Positions 1 to 7,679 are shown, counted from the first letter of the stretch. The stretch: DNA of 20,523 nt from CALZJC01 sp041574955 (GCA_041574955.1 JBFGNS010000080.1:1-20523), one strand, 5' to 3'. Notes: generated by a model not told the origin, from the sequence alone. Program-made: numbers and translations.

Positions 1-1269
1 GGTGAACATGCCGAGGAAGAAGACGCCGAGCACGATGCCGGTGGTGAAGCCGGCGATGCCGAGGACGCTCGACACCACCGACGCCTGCAGAAGCTGGCCC
101 GAGATGCCGACCGCGATCTGCACCGCGCCGAACACAGCGGTCAGCAGCTTCGCCAGCCGCAGCTTGGCGGCGGGTGAGGGGTCGGTCTTGCGTAGCGGGA
201 AGATCAGGTCGTTGGCGGCGGCGGTGGCGCACGAGTTGAGCGAGCTCGACAGGGTCGACATGGCGGCGGCGAAGATGGCGCCGAGCAGCAGCCCCAGAAC
301 GCCGACCGGCATGAAGTCGAGGATGAAGCGCGCAAACACCCGGTCGCCGCGCTCGAACGCCGCCGCCGGCGGGTACAGCTCGTAGAACGCCCACAGCCCG
401 ACCCCGATCAGCAGGAAGAGCGCGAACTGGGCGACCACCACGAAGCCGCCCGCCCACACCGCGCGCCGCGCGTCGGCGAGCTTCCTGGCGCACAGGTAGC
501 GCTGGACCATGAGCTGATCGACGCCGTGCGAGCCGAGGGTGATGAACAGGCCGCCGAACAGCCCCGCCCACAGGCCGTACGGCTCGCTCCAGTCGAGGCC
601 GAGCTCGAAGGTGCGCAGCTTGCCGGCGCCGCCGCCCAGCTCGAGCAGCTGCTCCCAGCCGCCGGGCAGCCGGGCGAGCAGCAGCCAGAAGGCGATCAGC
701 GCTCCGCCGATGTAGATGACGAACTGGGCGAGGTCGGTCCACAGCACGGCGCGCATGCCGCCGAGCAGGGTGTAGATGATGGTCGCCACCCCCATCGCCA
801 GCACCGCCCAGTGCAGCGCGATGCCGGTCATCTCCTGCAGCACGATCGCGGAGAGGAACAGCCGCAGCCCATCGGCCAGGCTGCGGGTGAGGATGAACAG
901 CACCGAGGCGACCTGCTTGGTGGCGCCGCCGAAGCGGTGGTGCAGCACCTCGTAGGCGGTGAAGAAGCTGCCCTTGAAGTACTGCGGCAGCATCACGAAC
1001 GCCACCACGAAGCGCCCGATCAGGAAGCCCAGCGGGATCTGCAGCCAGGTCATGTCCCGCGTGTAGGCGAAGCCCGGGATGCTCAGGAAGGTGACGGTCG
1101 ACGTCTCGGTGGCGACGATCGAGAACAGGATCACCCACCACGGCAGGTCGCGGCCGGCCACCATGTAGTCGGCGACGTCGCGCGCGCCGCGCCCGATCCA
1201 CACACCGAGCGCCACCACCCCGGCGAGGTAGAGCGCCAGGATGGAAAGGTCGACCGCGCCGATGCTCAT
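1..1269 (-). CDS. Sodium:solute symporter (SSS family), 3' end cut by window edge
   Basis: Inner-membrane transporter of the SSS/LeuT-fold family, probably using a sodium gradient to import a small polar solute. The 423 visible codons give a continuous frame starting MSIGAVDLSILALYLAG, with about ten hydrophobic segments before the frame runs off the left edge. Family marks include the N-terminal ADYMVAGRDLPWW stretch (about residues 33-45), an ATETSTVTF segment in the first-repeat unwound helix region, and AMSTLSSSLNS (about 345-355), which corresponds to the serine-rich sodium-site helix of SSS proteins. Its ATG overlaps the TGA of the upstream deacetylase gene by 4 bases (ATGA), so it is the third gene of a minus-strand operon with a sugar kinase and a deacetylase. 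From that context I infer an amino-sugar or sialic-acid-like substrate; the sequence alone does not fix this. Confidence 0.88.
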   Translation of the reverse strand, partial: MSIGAVDLSILALYLAGVVALGVWIGRGARDVADYMVAGRDLPWWVILFSIVATETSTVTFLSIPGFAYTRDMTWLQIPLGFLIGRFVVAFVMLPQYFKGSFFTAYEVLHHRFGGATKQVASVLFILTRSLADGLRLFLSAIVLQEMTGIALHWAVLAMGVATIIYTLLGGMRAVLWTDLAQFVIYIGGALIAFWLLLARLPGGWEQLLELGGGAGKLRTFELGLDWSEPYGLWAGLFGGLFITLGSHGVDQLMVQRYLCARKLADARRAVWAGGFVVVAQFALFLLIGVGLWAFYELYPPAAAFERGDRVFARFILDFMPVGVLGLLLGAIFAAAMSTLSSSLNSCATAAANDLIFPLRKTDPSPAAKLRLAKLLTAVFGAVQIAVGISGQLLQASVVSSVLGIAGFTTGIVLGVFFLGMFT

Positions 1270-2039
1270 CGCCGGGCGAGGTGGCCGAAGTGGACCAGCC
1301 GGATGCCGGCGTCGCGGCAGGCGGCGAGGGCGCCGTCGTCGGTCAGCACCGCTATCTCGTCCTCGCGCTCGGCGGTGTAGCTGCTGTGGCTCCGCAGCGC
1401 CTCGTCGACGCGGCCGGGGTGGCACATCAGCTCGGTGACGCCGGGCTCGAGGCCGGCCAGCAGGTCGAGCAGCAGCTCGAGCCGGACGCCGTCGCCGAAG
1501 AAGCGCTCGTCGAAGGCGTCGGTCGTGGCGACGCCGCCGGCCGCCAGCCGCCGGGCGACCGCCGGTGAGGCGCGGCGCACCGGCAGCGCGTGCCGGCGGG
1601 CCGTTTCGATAACCGCCTCGAGCACCGGCGGCTGGCGGTGGCAGTGGTGGTGTCCGTCGAGGTGGGTGGGCAGCCGCCCGGTCAGCTCGCGGAACCGGTC
1701 GAGCTGCGCCGCCAGCTCGGCGCGGACCTCGTCCGGCGCGGCCGCCGCCTGCGACTCGGGCCGGGCGGGCAGCAGGCCGTCGGCGTCGACCAGGCTTGGC
1801 ACCCGCGCGGCGGGCACCAGCGGCGGGCGCCGTCCGCTGAGCGTCAGGTGGAGCCCGACCCCGAGCCGCGGATGCTCGGCCAGCGCCGCCGCCGCGTGCT
1901 CGGCGCCCGGGTAGCCGACCATCAGCGTGGCGCTGGTCACCAGCCCGCGGCGGTGCGCTTCGAAGATGCCGTCGTTGACCCCCGGCGAGCTGCCCAGGTC
2001 GTCGGCGTTGACGATCAGCAGCCGTTCACCGCGGCTCAC
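1266..2039 (-). CDS. chbG: ChbG/YdjC-type carbohydrate deacetylase
   Basis: 257-residue cytoplasmic enzyme of the YdjC/ChbG family, metal-dependent deacetylases that remove N-acetyl groups from chito-oligosaccharides or related amino sugars. The family signature NADDLG is at residues 11-16 (metal/catalytic Asp), GLHLTL at 62-67, THLDGHHH at 125-132 (metal-binding His cluster), and ELMCHPG lies near the C terminus; all key positions seem intact and the length fits the family (about 250). The start is a GTG at 2039, chosen because it yields the normal family N terminus and overlaps the TGA of the kinase gene by 4 bases (GTGA); its own TGA overlaps the symporter ATG. The open frame extends upstream, but that part is out-of-frame shadow of the kinase. 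The exact substrate (chitobiose, GlcNAc derivative or muropeptide sugar) is inference. Confidence 0.9.
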   Translation of the reverse strand: MSRGERLLIVNADDLGSSPGVNDGIFEAHRRGLVTSATLMVGYPGAEHAAAALAEHPRLGVGLHLTLSGRRPPLVPAARVPSLVDADGLLPARPESQAAAAPDEVRAELAAQLDRFRELTGRLPTHLDGHHHCHRQPPVLEAVIETARRHALPVRRASPAVARRLAAGGVATTDAFDERFFGDGVRLELLLDLLAGLEPGVTELMCHPGRVDEALRSHSSYTAEREDEIAVLTDDGALAACRDAGIRLVHFGHLARR

Positions 2040-2932
2040 TCGAGCTGCTCCAGTGCCAGGGTGACGGCACCGGTGGCCGGCTCGGCCTTGAGCCGCACCA
2101 CCCGCGCGCGCGGCAGCTCGAGGCGCGTCTCGAGCCGCTCGTACAGGCTGGGACAGGCGCGGAAGACGCCGCCCGCCAGCACCAGCGGGTAGTCGCCGTC
2201 GAACTCGAGCTGGCGCTCGACGGCGCGCGCCGCGGCCGCGAGGTGGCCGGCGGCGTGGTCGAGCAGCTCGCCGGCGGCCTGGTCGCCGTCGGCCGCCGCC
2301 TCCTCCACCAGGCTGGCGAGCGCCGCCACCCGGTTGCGCGACAGCTCCTGGTCGTAGAACCACGCCACCAGGCCGTCGAGCACGTCGACCTCGAGCTTGT
2401 CGCAGATCCGCTCGTACAGGCTGGTCTCCGGGCCGCGGCCGTCGGCGGCGCGGATCCCCAGCCTGACCGCGGCGTGGCCCAGCCAGAACGCCGAGCCCTC
2501 GTCGCCCAGCAGGTAGCCCCAGCCGCCCGAGCGCGCTGTGCCGCCCGCCGGGTCGGCGCCGTAGGCGATCGAGCCGGTGCCCGAGACGACCACGATGCCG
2601 ATCCCCGCCGGTGCGCCGGCCACCAGCGCCACCAGCGCGTCGTTCTCGATCCGCACCCGCTCGCGAACGCCCAGCCGCCGCAGCAGATGGCGCACCAGCT
2701 CGCGGTCCTCGGGCCGGTCGACACCGGCGATGCCGATACACAGCGCCGAGATCGGACCGGGCACGTCGAGTCGCTCGAGGATCTCGTAGATCGTCTTCTC
2801 GACCGACAGCTCGCCGTGCACCAGCAGGTTGGCGCCGCCGGCCACGGCCTTGGTGCGCACCTGGCCGCTCGCGTCGGCCAGCAGCCCGACGGTCTTGGTT
2901 CCGCCGGCGTCGATGCCTATGACGTTGACCAT
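2036..2932 (-). CDS. N-acetylhexosamine kinase (BadF/BadG/BcrA ATPase fold; NagK/MurK-like)
   Basis: 298-residue ASKHA-fold sugar kinase expected to phosphorylate GlcNAc (and possibly MurNAc) at the 6-hydroxyl. The phosphate-1 loop is DAGGTKT (8-14), the catalytic Asp lies in ENDAL (96-100, D98), the phosphate-2 loop is SGTGSIAYG (117-125), and GGWGYLLGDEGSAFWLG (136-152) is the signature of the BadF-type GlcNAc kinases. A late glycine pair, LAGGVF, closes the nucleotide site. The start ATG at 2932 has GGAGG at 2940-2944 (minus strand), 7 bases away. It is the first gene of a three-gene minus-strand operon and is divergent from a small membrane protein and murQ. MurK enzymes of this family accept both MurNAc and GlcNAc, so the murQ neighbour makes a MurK-like role plausible, but GlcNAc-only kinase is equally compatible. 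Confidence 0.88.
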   Translation of the reverse strand: MVNVIGIDAGGTKTVGLLADASGQVRTKAVAGGANLLVHGELSVEKTIYEILERLDVPGPISALCIGIAGVDRPEDRELVRHLLRRLGVRERVRIENDALVALVAGAPAGIGIVVVSGTGSIAYGADPAGGTARSGGWGYLLGDEGSAFWLGHAAVRLGIRAADGRGPETSLYERICDKLEVDVLDGLVAWFYDQELSRNRVAALASLVEEAAADGDQAAGELLDHAAGHLAAAARAVERQLEFDGDYPLVLAGGVFRACPSLYERLETRLELPRARVVRLKAEPATGAVTLALEQLE

Positions 2933-2991
2933 CCCCTACCCTCCCCGTGCCACTCCCTCTACGATAGTCCAGGACGGTGCCGCGTGCCGAC

Positions 2992-3011
2992 CCGGCGGCC
3001 GGCGCCGCCGG
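2992..3011. repeat. 8-bp GC hairpin in divergent promoter region
   Basis: CCGGCGGC (2992-2999) and GCCGCCGG (3004-3011) are perfect inverted arms around a 4-base spacer, directly upstream of the proposed -10 element at 3016. It lies in the 96-base gap between the divergent kinase and small membrane-protein genes, so it could be an operator. In DNA this GC-rich it may also be chance. Confidence 0.3.
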
Positions 3012-3015
3012 CGTG

Positions 3016-3021
3016 TAGGAT
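3016..3021 (+). promoter_or_regulatory. Putative -10 element for a leaderless transcript
   Basis: TAGGAT fits the TANNNT pattern of bacterial -10 boxes and ends 7 bases before the GTG at 3029, the spacing seen for leaderless mRNAs. No Shine-Dalgarno sequence precedes that GTG. No clear -35 is visible. Confidence 0.4.
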
Positions 3022-3028
3022 GCCGGCA

Positions 3029-3472
3029 GTGCTGGTGCGGCTCATCGTGGTGGCGGTCGTCCTGATCGCCCTCTACTACGTCGCCACCGAGCTGCTGCCT
3101 CGGGGCGGCGGCGCTCCTTCGGGCACGGTCGAGACCGACGGCTCCGGCCAGTGCGTCGCACGGGCTGAGGCCGCCAGCCAGGCGGTCGCCGGGGAGCTGG
3201 TCGCGCTCGCTCGGCCGCCGCTGGACTCGGCGGCCTGGGGTCCGGCCGTGGTGCGCGCCGGCACGGTGCTGTCGGCGGCCGACAGCGCCTGCGCCTGCCC
3301 CGAGCCGGCGTGCGCCAGGGCCTCCGAGGCGCTCGATGAGCTGCGCACCCTGGTGGCCGAGCTGGAGGAGCTGGCACGCGGCGATCCGCGCGGCCTCGGC
3401 AACCCCGCCCGCCGCCAGGAGCGCGTCGACCGGCTGCTCGACGAGGCGCGCGCTCTGGCAGCCGGCGGCTGA
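3029..3472 (+). CDS. Small membrane-anchored protein of unknown function
   Basis: A 147-residue protein (150 if the ATG at 3020 is used). The N terminus is one hydrophobic helix of about 18 residues (LIVVAVVLIALYYVATEL), followed by a Gly/Pro-rich linker and a Cys-containing helical domain with CACPEPAC near the middle and an acidic/basic C-terminal helix. It therefore looks like a single-pass anchor with a small domain, probably in the periplasm, in which three or four Cys could form disulfides. I prefer the GTG at 3029 because a -10-like TAGGAT sits 7 bases upstream and would overlap the alternative ATG. The stop is one base before the earliest plausible murQ start, so the two are probably co-transcribed. 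I do not recognise the family. Confidence 0.6.
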   Translation: MLVRLIVVAVVLIALYYVATELLPRGGGAPSGTVETDGSGQCVARAEAASQAVAGELVALARPPLDSAAWGPAVVRAGTVLSAADSACACPEPACARASEALDELRTLVAELEELARGDPRGLGNPARRQERVDRLLDEARALAAGG

Positions 3473-3473
3473 G

Positions 3474-4439
3474 CTGGCGAGCGGGAGCAGCGAGCTGGAC
3501 GATCCGCGCGACAACGACGAGCTCGGGCGAGCCGCGCCGGCCGCTCCGGTATGGGGCGAGCTCGGTACCGAAGCGCGGCTCGCGGCGAGCGCCGAGCTGG
3601 ACCGCATGGCGCCGGCGGAGGTGGTCGAGCTGGTGCTGGCCGAGGACCGCCGCGGCCTCGCCGCGGCGGCGCGGCTCAGTGCCGAGATCGGCCGCGCGGC
3701 GGAGTGGCTGGCCGACAGCCTCGCCGGCGGCGGCACGGTGGTGCTGGCCGGCGCCGGCACCAGCGGCCGGCTGGCGGTGCTCGAGGCGGCCGAGTGCCCG
3801 CCCACCTTCGGCACCGATCCGGAGCGCATCCGGGCGGTGATCGCCGGCGGACCGGATGCGGTGTTCCGGGCGCGCGAGGGGGCGGAGGACCGGGCGGAGG
3901 AGGGGCGCGCCGCGGCCGCCGGGCTCGGCGGGGACGATCTGCTGTTGGCGGTGTCGGCGAGCTCGGTGACGCCGTACGTCCGCGCCGCCCTCGACGAGGC
4001 GCGCGCGCGGGGGGCACGCACGGTGCTCCTGACCTGTGCCCGCGCGGACGACGCCGCCGGGTCGGCCGACCTGGTCCTGGCGCTCGACACCGGTGCCGAG
4101 GTGCTCACCGGCTCGACCCGGCTCAAGGCCGGCTCCGCCACCAAAGCGGTGCTCAACGCTCTCACCACCGCGGCGATGGTGCGCCTGGGCAAGGTGTTCG
4201 AGAACCTGATGGTGGACCTGAAGCCGGGCTCGTCCAAGCTGCGCGACCGGTCGGTGCGGATCGTGGCGGCCGCCGGCCGGGTGGATGCGGACGAGGCGCG
4301 GGAGCTGCTGGCCGCCGCCGGCGGCGAGGTCAAGACGGCGATCGTGATGGCGCGGGTCGGCTTGGGGCCGGCCGCGGCGCGCGCGCGCCTGACCGCCGCC
4401 CGCGGGCTCGTGCGGCGGGCGCTGGCGGACCTGCCGTAG
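3474..4439 (+). CDS. murQ: N-acetylmuramic acid 6-phosphate etherase (MurQ)
   Basis: Cytoplasmic SIS-fold lyase that splits the D-lactyl ether of MurNAc-6-phosphate to give GlcNAc-6-phosphate and D-lactate in peptidoglycan recycling. Family features (numbered from CTG 3474): ASAELDRM near 38-45, GAGTSGRL (93-100), AECPPTFG (106-113) with one catalytic Glu, EGAED (135-139) with the other, LTGSTRLKAGSATK, and GKVFENLMVDL. The region where the family has ASGRTPYV reads ASSVTPYV here. The start is uncertain: no ATG, GTG or TTG is in frame between the ATG at 3336, which would overlap the upstream gene by 137 bases, and the ATG at 3606, which would cut conserved sequence. I used the CTG at 3474, just after the upstream TGA. 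Length (about 320) then slightly exceeds the usual 300. Its neighbour kinase would supply the phosphorylated substrate. Confidence 0.88.
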   Translation: MASGSSELDDPRDNDELGRAAPAAPVWGELGTEARLAASAELDRMAPAEVVELVLAEDRRGLAAAARLSAEIGRAAEWLADSLAGGGTVVLAGAGTSGRLAVLEAAECPPTFGTDPERIRAVIAGGPDAVFRAREGAEDRAEEGRAAAAGLGGDDLLLAVSASSVTPYVRAALDEARARGARTVLLTCARADDAAGSADLVLALDTGAEVLTGSTRLKAGSATKAVLNALTTAAMVRLGKVFENLMVDLKPGSSKLRDRSVRIVAAAGRVDADEARELLAAAGGEVKTAIVMARVGLGPAAARARLTAARGLVRRALADLP

Positions 4440-4750
4440 CGCCGCGACGGTTCCTCCCCTGGCGGGCGGCCGGCGCGGTGAGGGCGGGCTCGTTGCCCGG
4501 TCTCGATTCGGCTGGGACACGGCTGCGTTATACTCGACGGGCTTCAGATTCCGAGGTCTGGCTCCGCCGCGAGCCCGCGCGGCTTGCTGGCGTGGCCGGC
4601 AGAAGTGCCGAGTTGCATCAGACCGCTTGGGCGGATGCCGAGTCGCAAAGGCCTTCCGGTTGTTGCCGGAGGCTGGCACGGAGCCGATTGGCGGTCGGTA
4701 CCCTGCGGGGGAGGTGCCCGCGGCCCTCGCCCCTTTATCGGGAGGCTGAG
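4440..4750 (+). other. 311-base gene-free leader before the TonB receptor gene, with hairpins
   Basis: No convincing gene lies here. It holds a TATACT hexamer at 4529-4534 that could be a -10 box (no good -35). Downstream is a run of potential RNA stems: GCAT/ATGC plus CCGC/GCGG (4615-4638), GCC(T)TCCGG with CCGGAGGC (4651-4673), and CCGA/TCGG (4684-4698). A 12-base near-repeat, TGCCGAGTTGCA (4606-4617) and TGCCGAGTCGCA (4636-4647), flanks the first stem. A Shine-Dalgarno GGGAGG is at 4740-4745. It may be a structured 5' UTR; I cannot match it to a riboswitch consensus. Confidence 0.35.
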
Positions 4751-7666
4751 ATGAGAAAAGTCCTTTTGCTCCTCGTCGTCGGGCTGCTGGTCAGCGCCGG
4801 TTCGTTCGCCCAGCAGACCGGCTCTATCTCGGGACGGGTCACGCTGGCTGACGGCAGCGGCGTTCCCGGAGTGGAGGTCAGGGCATCCGGCAACGTGCTG
4901 CCGCAAGCCCGCACCGCCTCTACAGACAGCAACGGCAACTACCGGCTGGTGCTGCTCCCGCCGGGCAACTACGAGCTGAGCTTCACCCTGGAGGGGATGG
5001 CCACCGCCAGCCGCAGGCTGGTCGTCCGGCTGAACGAGAACAGCCGCGTCGACGTCACGATGGGCCCCGAGGTGATCGCCGAGGCGATCGAGGTGGTGTC
5101 CGACTCGATCATCAGCTTCACCTCCACCGAGATCAAGACGGCGATCGAGAACGAGGTGATCGACGCGCTGCCGGTCGGCCAGGAGTACCGCGACCTGCAG
5201 AAGCTGATCCCCGGCGTCCAGTACGTCGAGTACTCGGTGCGTGGCCCGAGCGCCGGCGGCAGCGGCCAGGACAACGTCTATCTGTTCGACGGCGTCAACG
5301 TGAACCTGCCGCTGTTCGGCACGCTGTCGGCCGAGCCGTCGTCGCACGACATCGACCAGGTGTCGGTGGTCAAGGGCGGCGCCAAGGCGGTCGACTTCAA
5401 CCGCTCGGCCGGTTTCACCATCAACACGGTCAGCAAGTCGGGCACCAACCAGCTGCGCGGCGAGGTCAGCTACCAGATCCAGACCGACTCGATGACCGGC
5501 GATCTGGATGCGGCCAGCACCTCGCAGTTCGAGCAGGACCAGGACTGGCTGACCTTCGGGCTGGGCGGTCCGCTGCTGCGCGACAAGCTGTTCTTCTACA
5601 GCTCGTACTACCGCCCGACGATCGACCGCAACAACCGGGCCAACGCCTACGGCGAGGTGCCGGACTTCAAGAGCGAGCGCGACGAGCTGTTCGGCCGGCT
5701 GTCGTTCCAGCCTACCGGACGGGTCCTGATCCACGGCAGCTACCGCGACTCGGACCGCGAGAGCGACAACGCCAGCGTCGGCGGCTTTTCGGCCGCCTCG
5801 ACCTCCGAGGGCGACGCCGCGACACTCAAGATCGGCATCCTCGAAGGCACCGTGATGCTGACGAGTAACAGCTTCGCGGCGTTCAAGATCAGCGACTTCG
5901 AGAACGAGACCTTCTCCGGTCCCGACAACCTGCTCGGCTTCAGCCCGGCGGGCGACGGCAGCGTGCCGCTCAACGTCGGCGCGCTCGACACCCAGGGCAA
6001 CTTCCGGGTGCCGACGCCGATCGCCGGCGAGGACGCCTACAACGCCTTTATCCAGCCGCTCATCGACCGCTACGGCTTCCTCGAGAACGGCGTGCGCATG
6101 GGCGGCGGCGACGTCGGTGCCGGCTCGTTCATCAACGGCCAGGACTTCTTCCGCCAGAGCTACCAGCTGGGCTGGGACAAGACCTTCGGCAGCGGCAACG
6201 TCACCCACGACCTGCACATCGGCTACCAGTGGTTCAAGGAGGAGGAGGACCTCGACCGGCGTTCCAACGGCTGGGGCACGATCAGCGTGCCGGGCGGCCG
6301 GGTGAGCACCGACGGCGGCACCCCGATCTTCTACGAGGCGGTGCTGCTGCAAGCCGGCGTCACCGGGCTGCCGGGCGGCACGGTGCCGGTCATCCACTCG
6401 GAGTTCGAGTCGCAGAACCTCGAGATCAACGACACCATCCGGTTCGGAGACTGGTCGTTCAACGTCGGCTTCGTGCTGAGCAACGACGAGCTGTTCGGCC
6501 AGGGCCTGCGCGCCAACCCGTCCAACGTCTCCGGTTTCGAGATCTGCGAGACCTGCAAGTACAAGATGTACGAGATCGACTTCGACGACCAGATCCAGCC
6601 GCGGCTGGGAGCGGTGTGGTCGTACAACCAGCGCGACACGGTGTTCGCCAGCTTCGCGCGCTACCACCCGGCGGCCAGCTCGCTGCCGCGCGCCGCGTCG
6701 TGGGCCCGCAACCTCGGCAACCGGATTCTGGAGGCGGCGTTCGACGCCAGCGGCAACCTGATCCAGCTGGAGGCGCGCGGCTCGTCGTCGGGCAAGTTCT
6801 TCGTGCCCAACATGAACCCGCGGGCGACCGACGAGTACATCGTCGGCAGCTCGCGCCAGTTCTCGCCGCGCTTGGCGGGCCGCGTCACCGCCCGCCACCG
6901 CCGCTCCTACAACTTCTGGGAGGACACCAACAACAACGCGCGGCTGTTCGGCAACGCGCCGGCCAACATTCCTCCGGAGCTGTACATCCCGCAGCTCGAC
7001 TCCTTCCGCGCCGAGGTCGGTGGCTCGTCGTACGTCATCGCCGAGCTCGACGGCGGCTTCACCAAGTACTACGAGGTGGCCACCGAGGCCGACTGGCGGG
7101 GCGACAAGACCTTCGTGCGCGGCTCCTACGTGTGGAGCCACTACTACGGCAACTTCGACCAGGACAACACCAGCACCTCGTTCGACTTCGCCACCTTCAT
7201 CGGCTCGTCGAACATCGCCGACGGCCCGGGCCGCCAGCTGTGGGACATGAAGTACGGCAACCTGAACGGCGACCGGCGTCACCAGCTCAAGCTCTACGGC
7301 TACCGGCAGCTGCCGTGGAACGCGACCGCCGGCGCCTTCGCCGTCTACCAGTCCGGCCAGCCTTGGGAGGCATGGGACGTCGAGGTCTACCGCGCGTTCA
7401 CCCGCAGCTCGAGCGACACCATCCGGTTCGCCGAACCGGCCGGCTCGCGCCGCACCAGCGCGCACTACCAGCTCGATCTGAACTACACCCACAACTTCGA
7501 CATCGGCGACCGCTTCGAGGTGGTGCTGCGGGTCGACCTGTTCAACGCCTTCGACCGCCAGACCGGCTACCACCCGCAGCAGCGGATCCGCCGGGCGGGC
7601 TTCGGCGAGCCGCAGGCGTTCTACAGGCCGCGCCGGTTCCAGGTAGCGGCCAAGCTGCGGTTCTAG
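4751..7666 (+). CDS. TonB-dependent outer-membrane receptor with carboxypeptidase-regulatory-like N domain (Oar-like)
   Basis: 971-residue outer-membrane protein. Residues 1-20 are a signal peptide (MRKVLLLLVVGLLVSAGSFA). Residues of about 24-105 form a carboxypeptidase-regulatory-like beta sandwich (GSISGRVTLADGSGVPGVEV ... TDSNGNYRL ... LPPGNYELSF). A plug domain follows (about 135-240; LPVGQEYRDLQKLIPGVQY, LFDGVNVN, DQVSVVKGGAKAVDFNRSAG), then a long aromatic-rich beta barrel ending in a C-terminal Phe, the usual Bam recognition residue. An EAIEVVS segment before the plug may act as the TonB box. A CETC pair (C599, C602) lies in a barrel loop. The ATG has GGGAGG 5 bases upstream; the open frame extends leftwards only as a shadow of murQ. 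This architecture is abundant in Acidobacteriota and Bacteroidota. Substrate is unknown; the adjacent murQ locus is a hint only. Confidence 0.92.
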   Translation: MRKVLLLLVVGLLVSAGSFAQQTGSISGRVTLADGSGVPGVEVRASGNVLPQARTASTDSNGNYRLVLLPPGNYELSFTLEGMATASRRLVVRLNENSRVDVTMGPEVIAEAIEVVSDSIISFTSTEIKTAIENEVIDALPVGQEYRDLQKLIPGVQYVEYSVRGPSAGGSGQDNVYLFDGVNVNLPLFGTLSAEPSSHDIDQVSVVKGGAKAVDFNRSAGFTINTVSKSGTNQLRGEVSYQIQTDSMTGDLDAASTSQFEQDQDWLTFGLGGPLLRDKLFFYSSYYRPTIDRNNRANAYGEVPDFKSERDELFGRLSFQPTGRVLIHGSYRDSDRESDNASVGGFSAASTSEGDAATLKIGILEGTVMLTSNSFAAFKISDFENETFSGPDNLLGFSPAGDGSVPLNVGALDTQGNFRVPTPIAGEDAYNAFIQPLIDRYGFLENGVRMGGGDVGAGSFINGQDFFRQSYQLGWDKTFGSGNVTHDLHIGYQWFKEEEDLDRRSNGWGTISVPGGRVSTDGGTPIFYEAVLLQAGVTGLPGGTVPVIHSEFESQNLEINDTIRFGDWSFNVGFVLSNDELFGQGLRANPSNVSGFEICETCKYKMYEIDFDDQIQPRLGAVWSYNQRDTVFASFARYHPAASSLPRAASWARNLGNRILEAAFDASGNLIQLEARGSSSGKFFVPNMNPRATDEYIVGSSRQFSPRLAGRVTARHRRSYNFWEDTNNNARLFGNAPANIPPELYIPQLDSFRAEVGGSSYVIAELDGGFTKYYEVATEADWRGDKTFVRGSYVWSHYYGNFDQDNTSTSFDFATFIGSSNIADGPGRQLWDMKYGNLNGDRRHQLKLYGYRQLPWNATAGAFAVYQSGQPWEAWDVEVYRAFTRSSSDTIRFAEPAGSRRTSAHYQLDLNYTHNFDIGDRFEVVLRVDLFNAFDRQTGYHPQQRIRRAGFGEPQAFYRPRRFQVAAKLRF

Positions 7667-7679
7667 CGCTTCGATTCGA

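Noticed and set aside
526..1380. Plus-strand frames across the symporter gene
   Set aside because: Gln/Glu/Arg-rich shadows; the minus strand gives a coherent multi-helix SSS transporter.
4529..4534. TATACT as a confident sigma-70 promoter
   Set aside because: No acceptable -35 hexamer at 16-18 bases upstream; mentioned only as a possible -10.
2936..4679. Long minus-strand frames opposite murQ and the small membrane protein
   Set aside because: Ser/Arg/Ala-rich or Pro-rich translations without motifs; murQ on the plus strand is unmistakable.
4606..4698. c-di-GMP-I (GEMM) riboswitch in the TonB receptor leader
   Set aside because: Only a GCAAAG...GCCGA order is reminiscent; the conserved GGACGCAAAGC core and the first GCAAA strand do not match, so I keep it only as an unknown structured leader.
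4544..7573. Very long minus-strand open frame (over 1000 codons) opposite the TonB receptor gene
   Set aside because: It is a GC-rich shadow: composition is Val/Arg/Ala/Asp-heavy with no recognisable domain, whereas the plus strand encodes a full receptor with signal peptide, plug and barrel.
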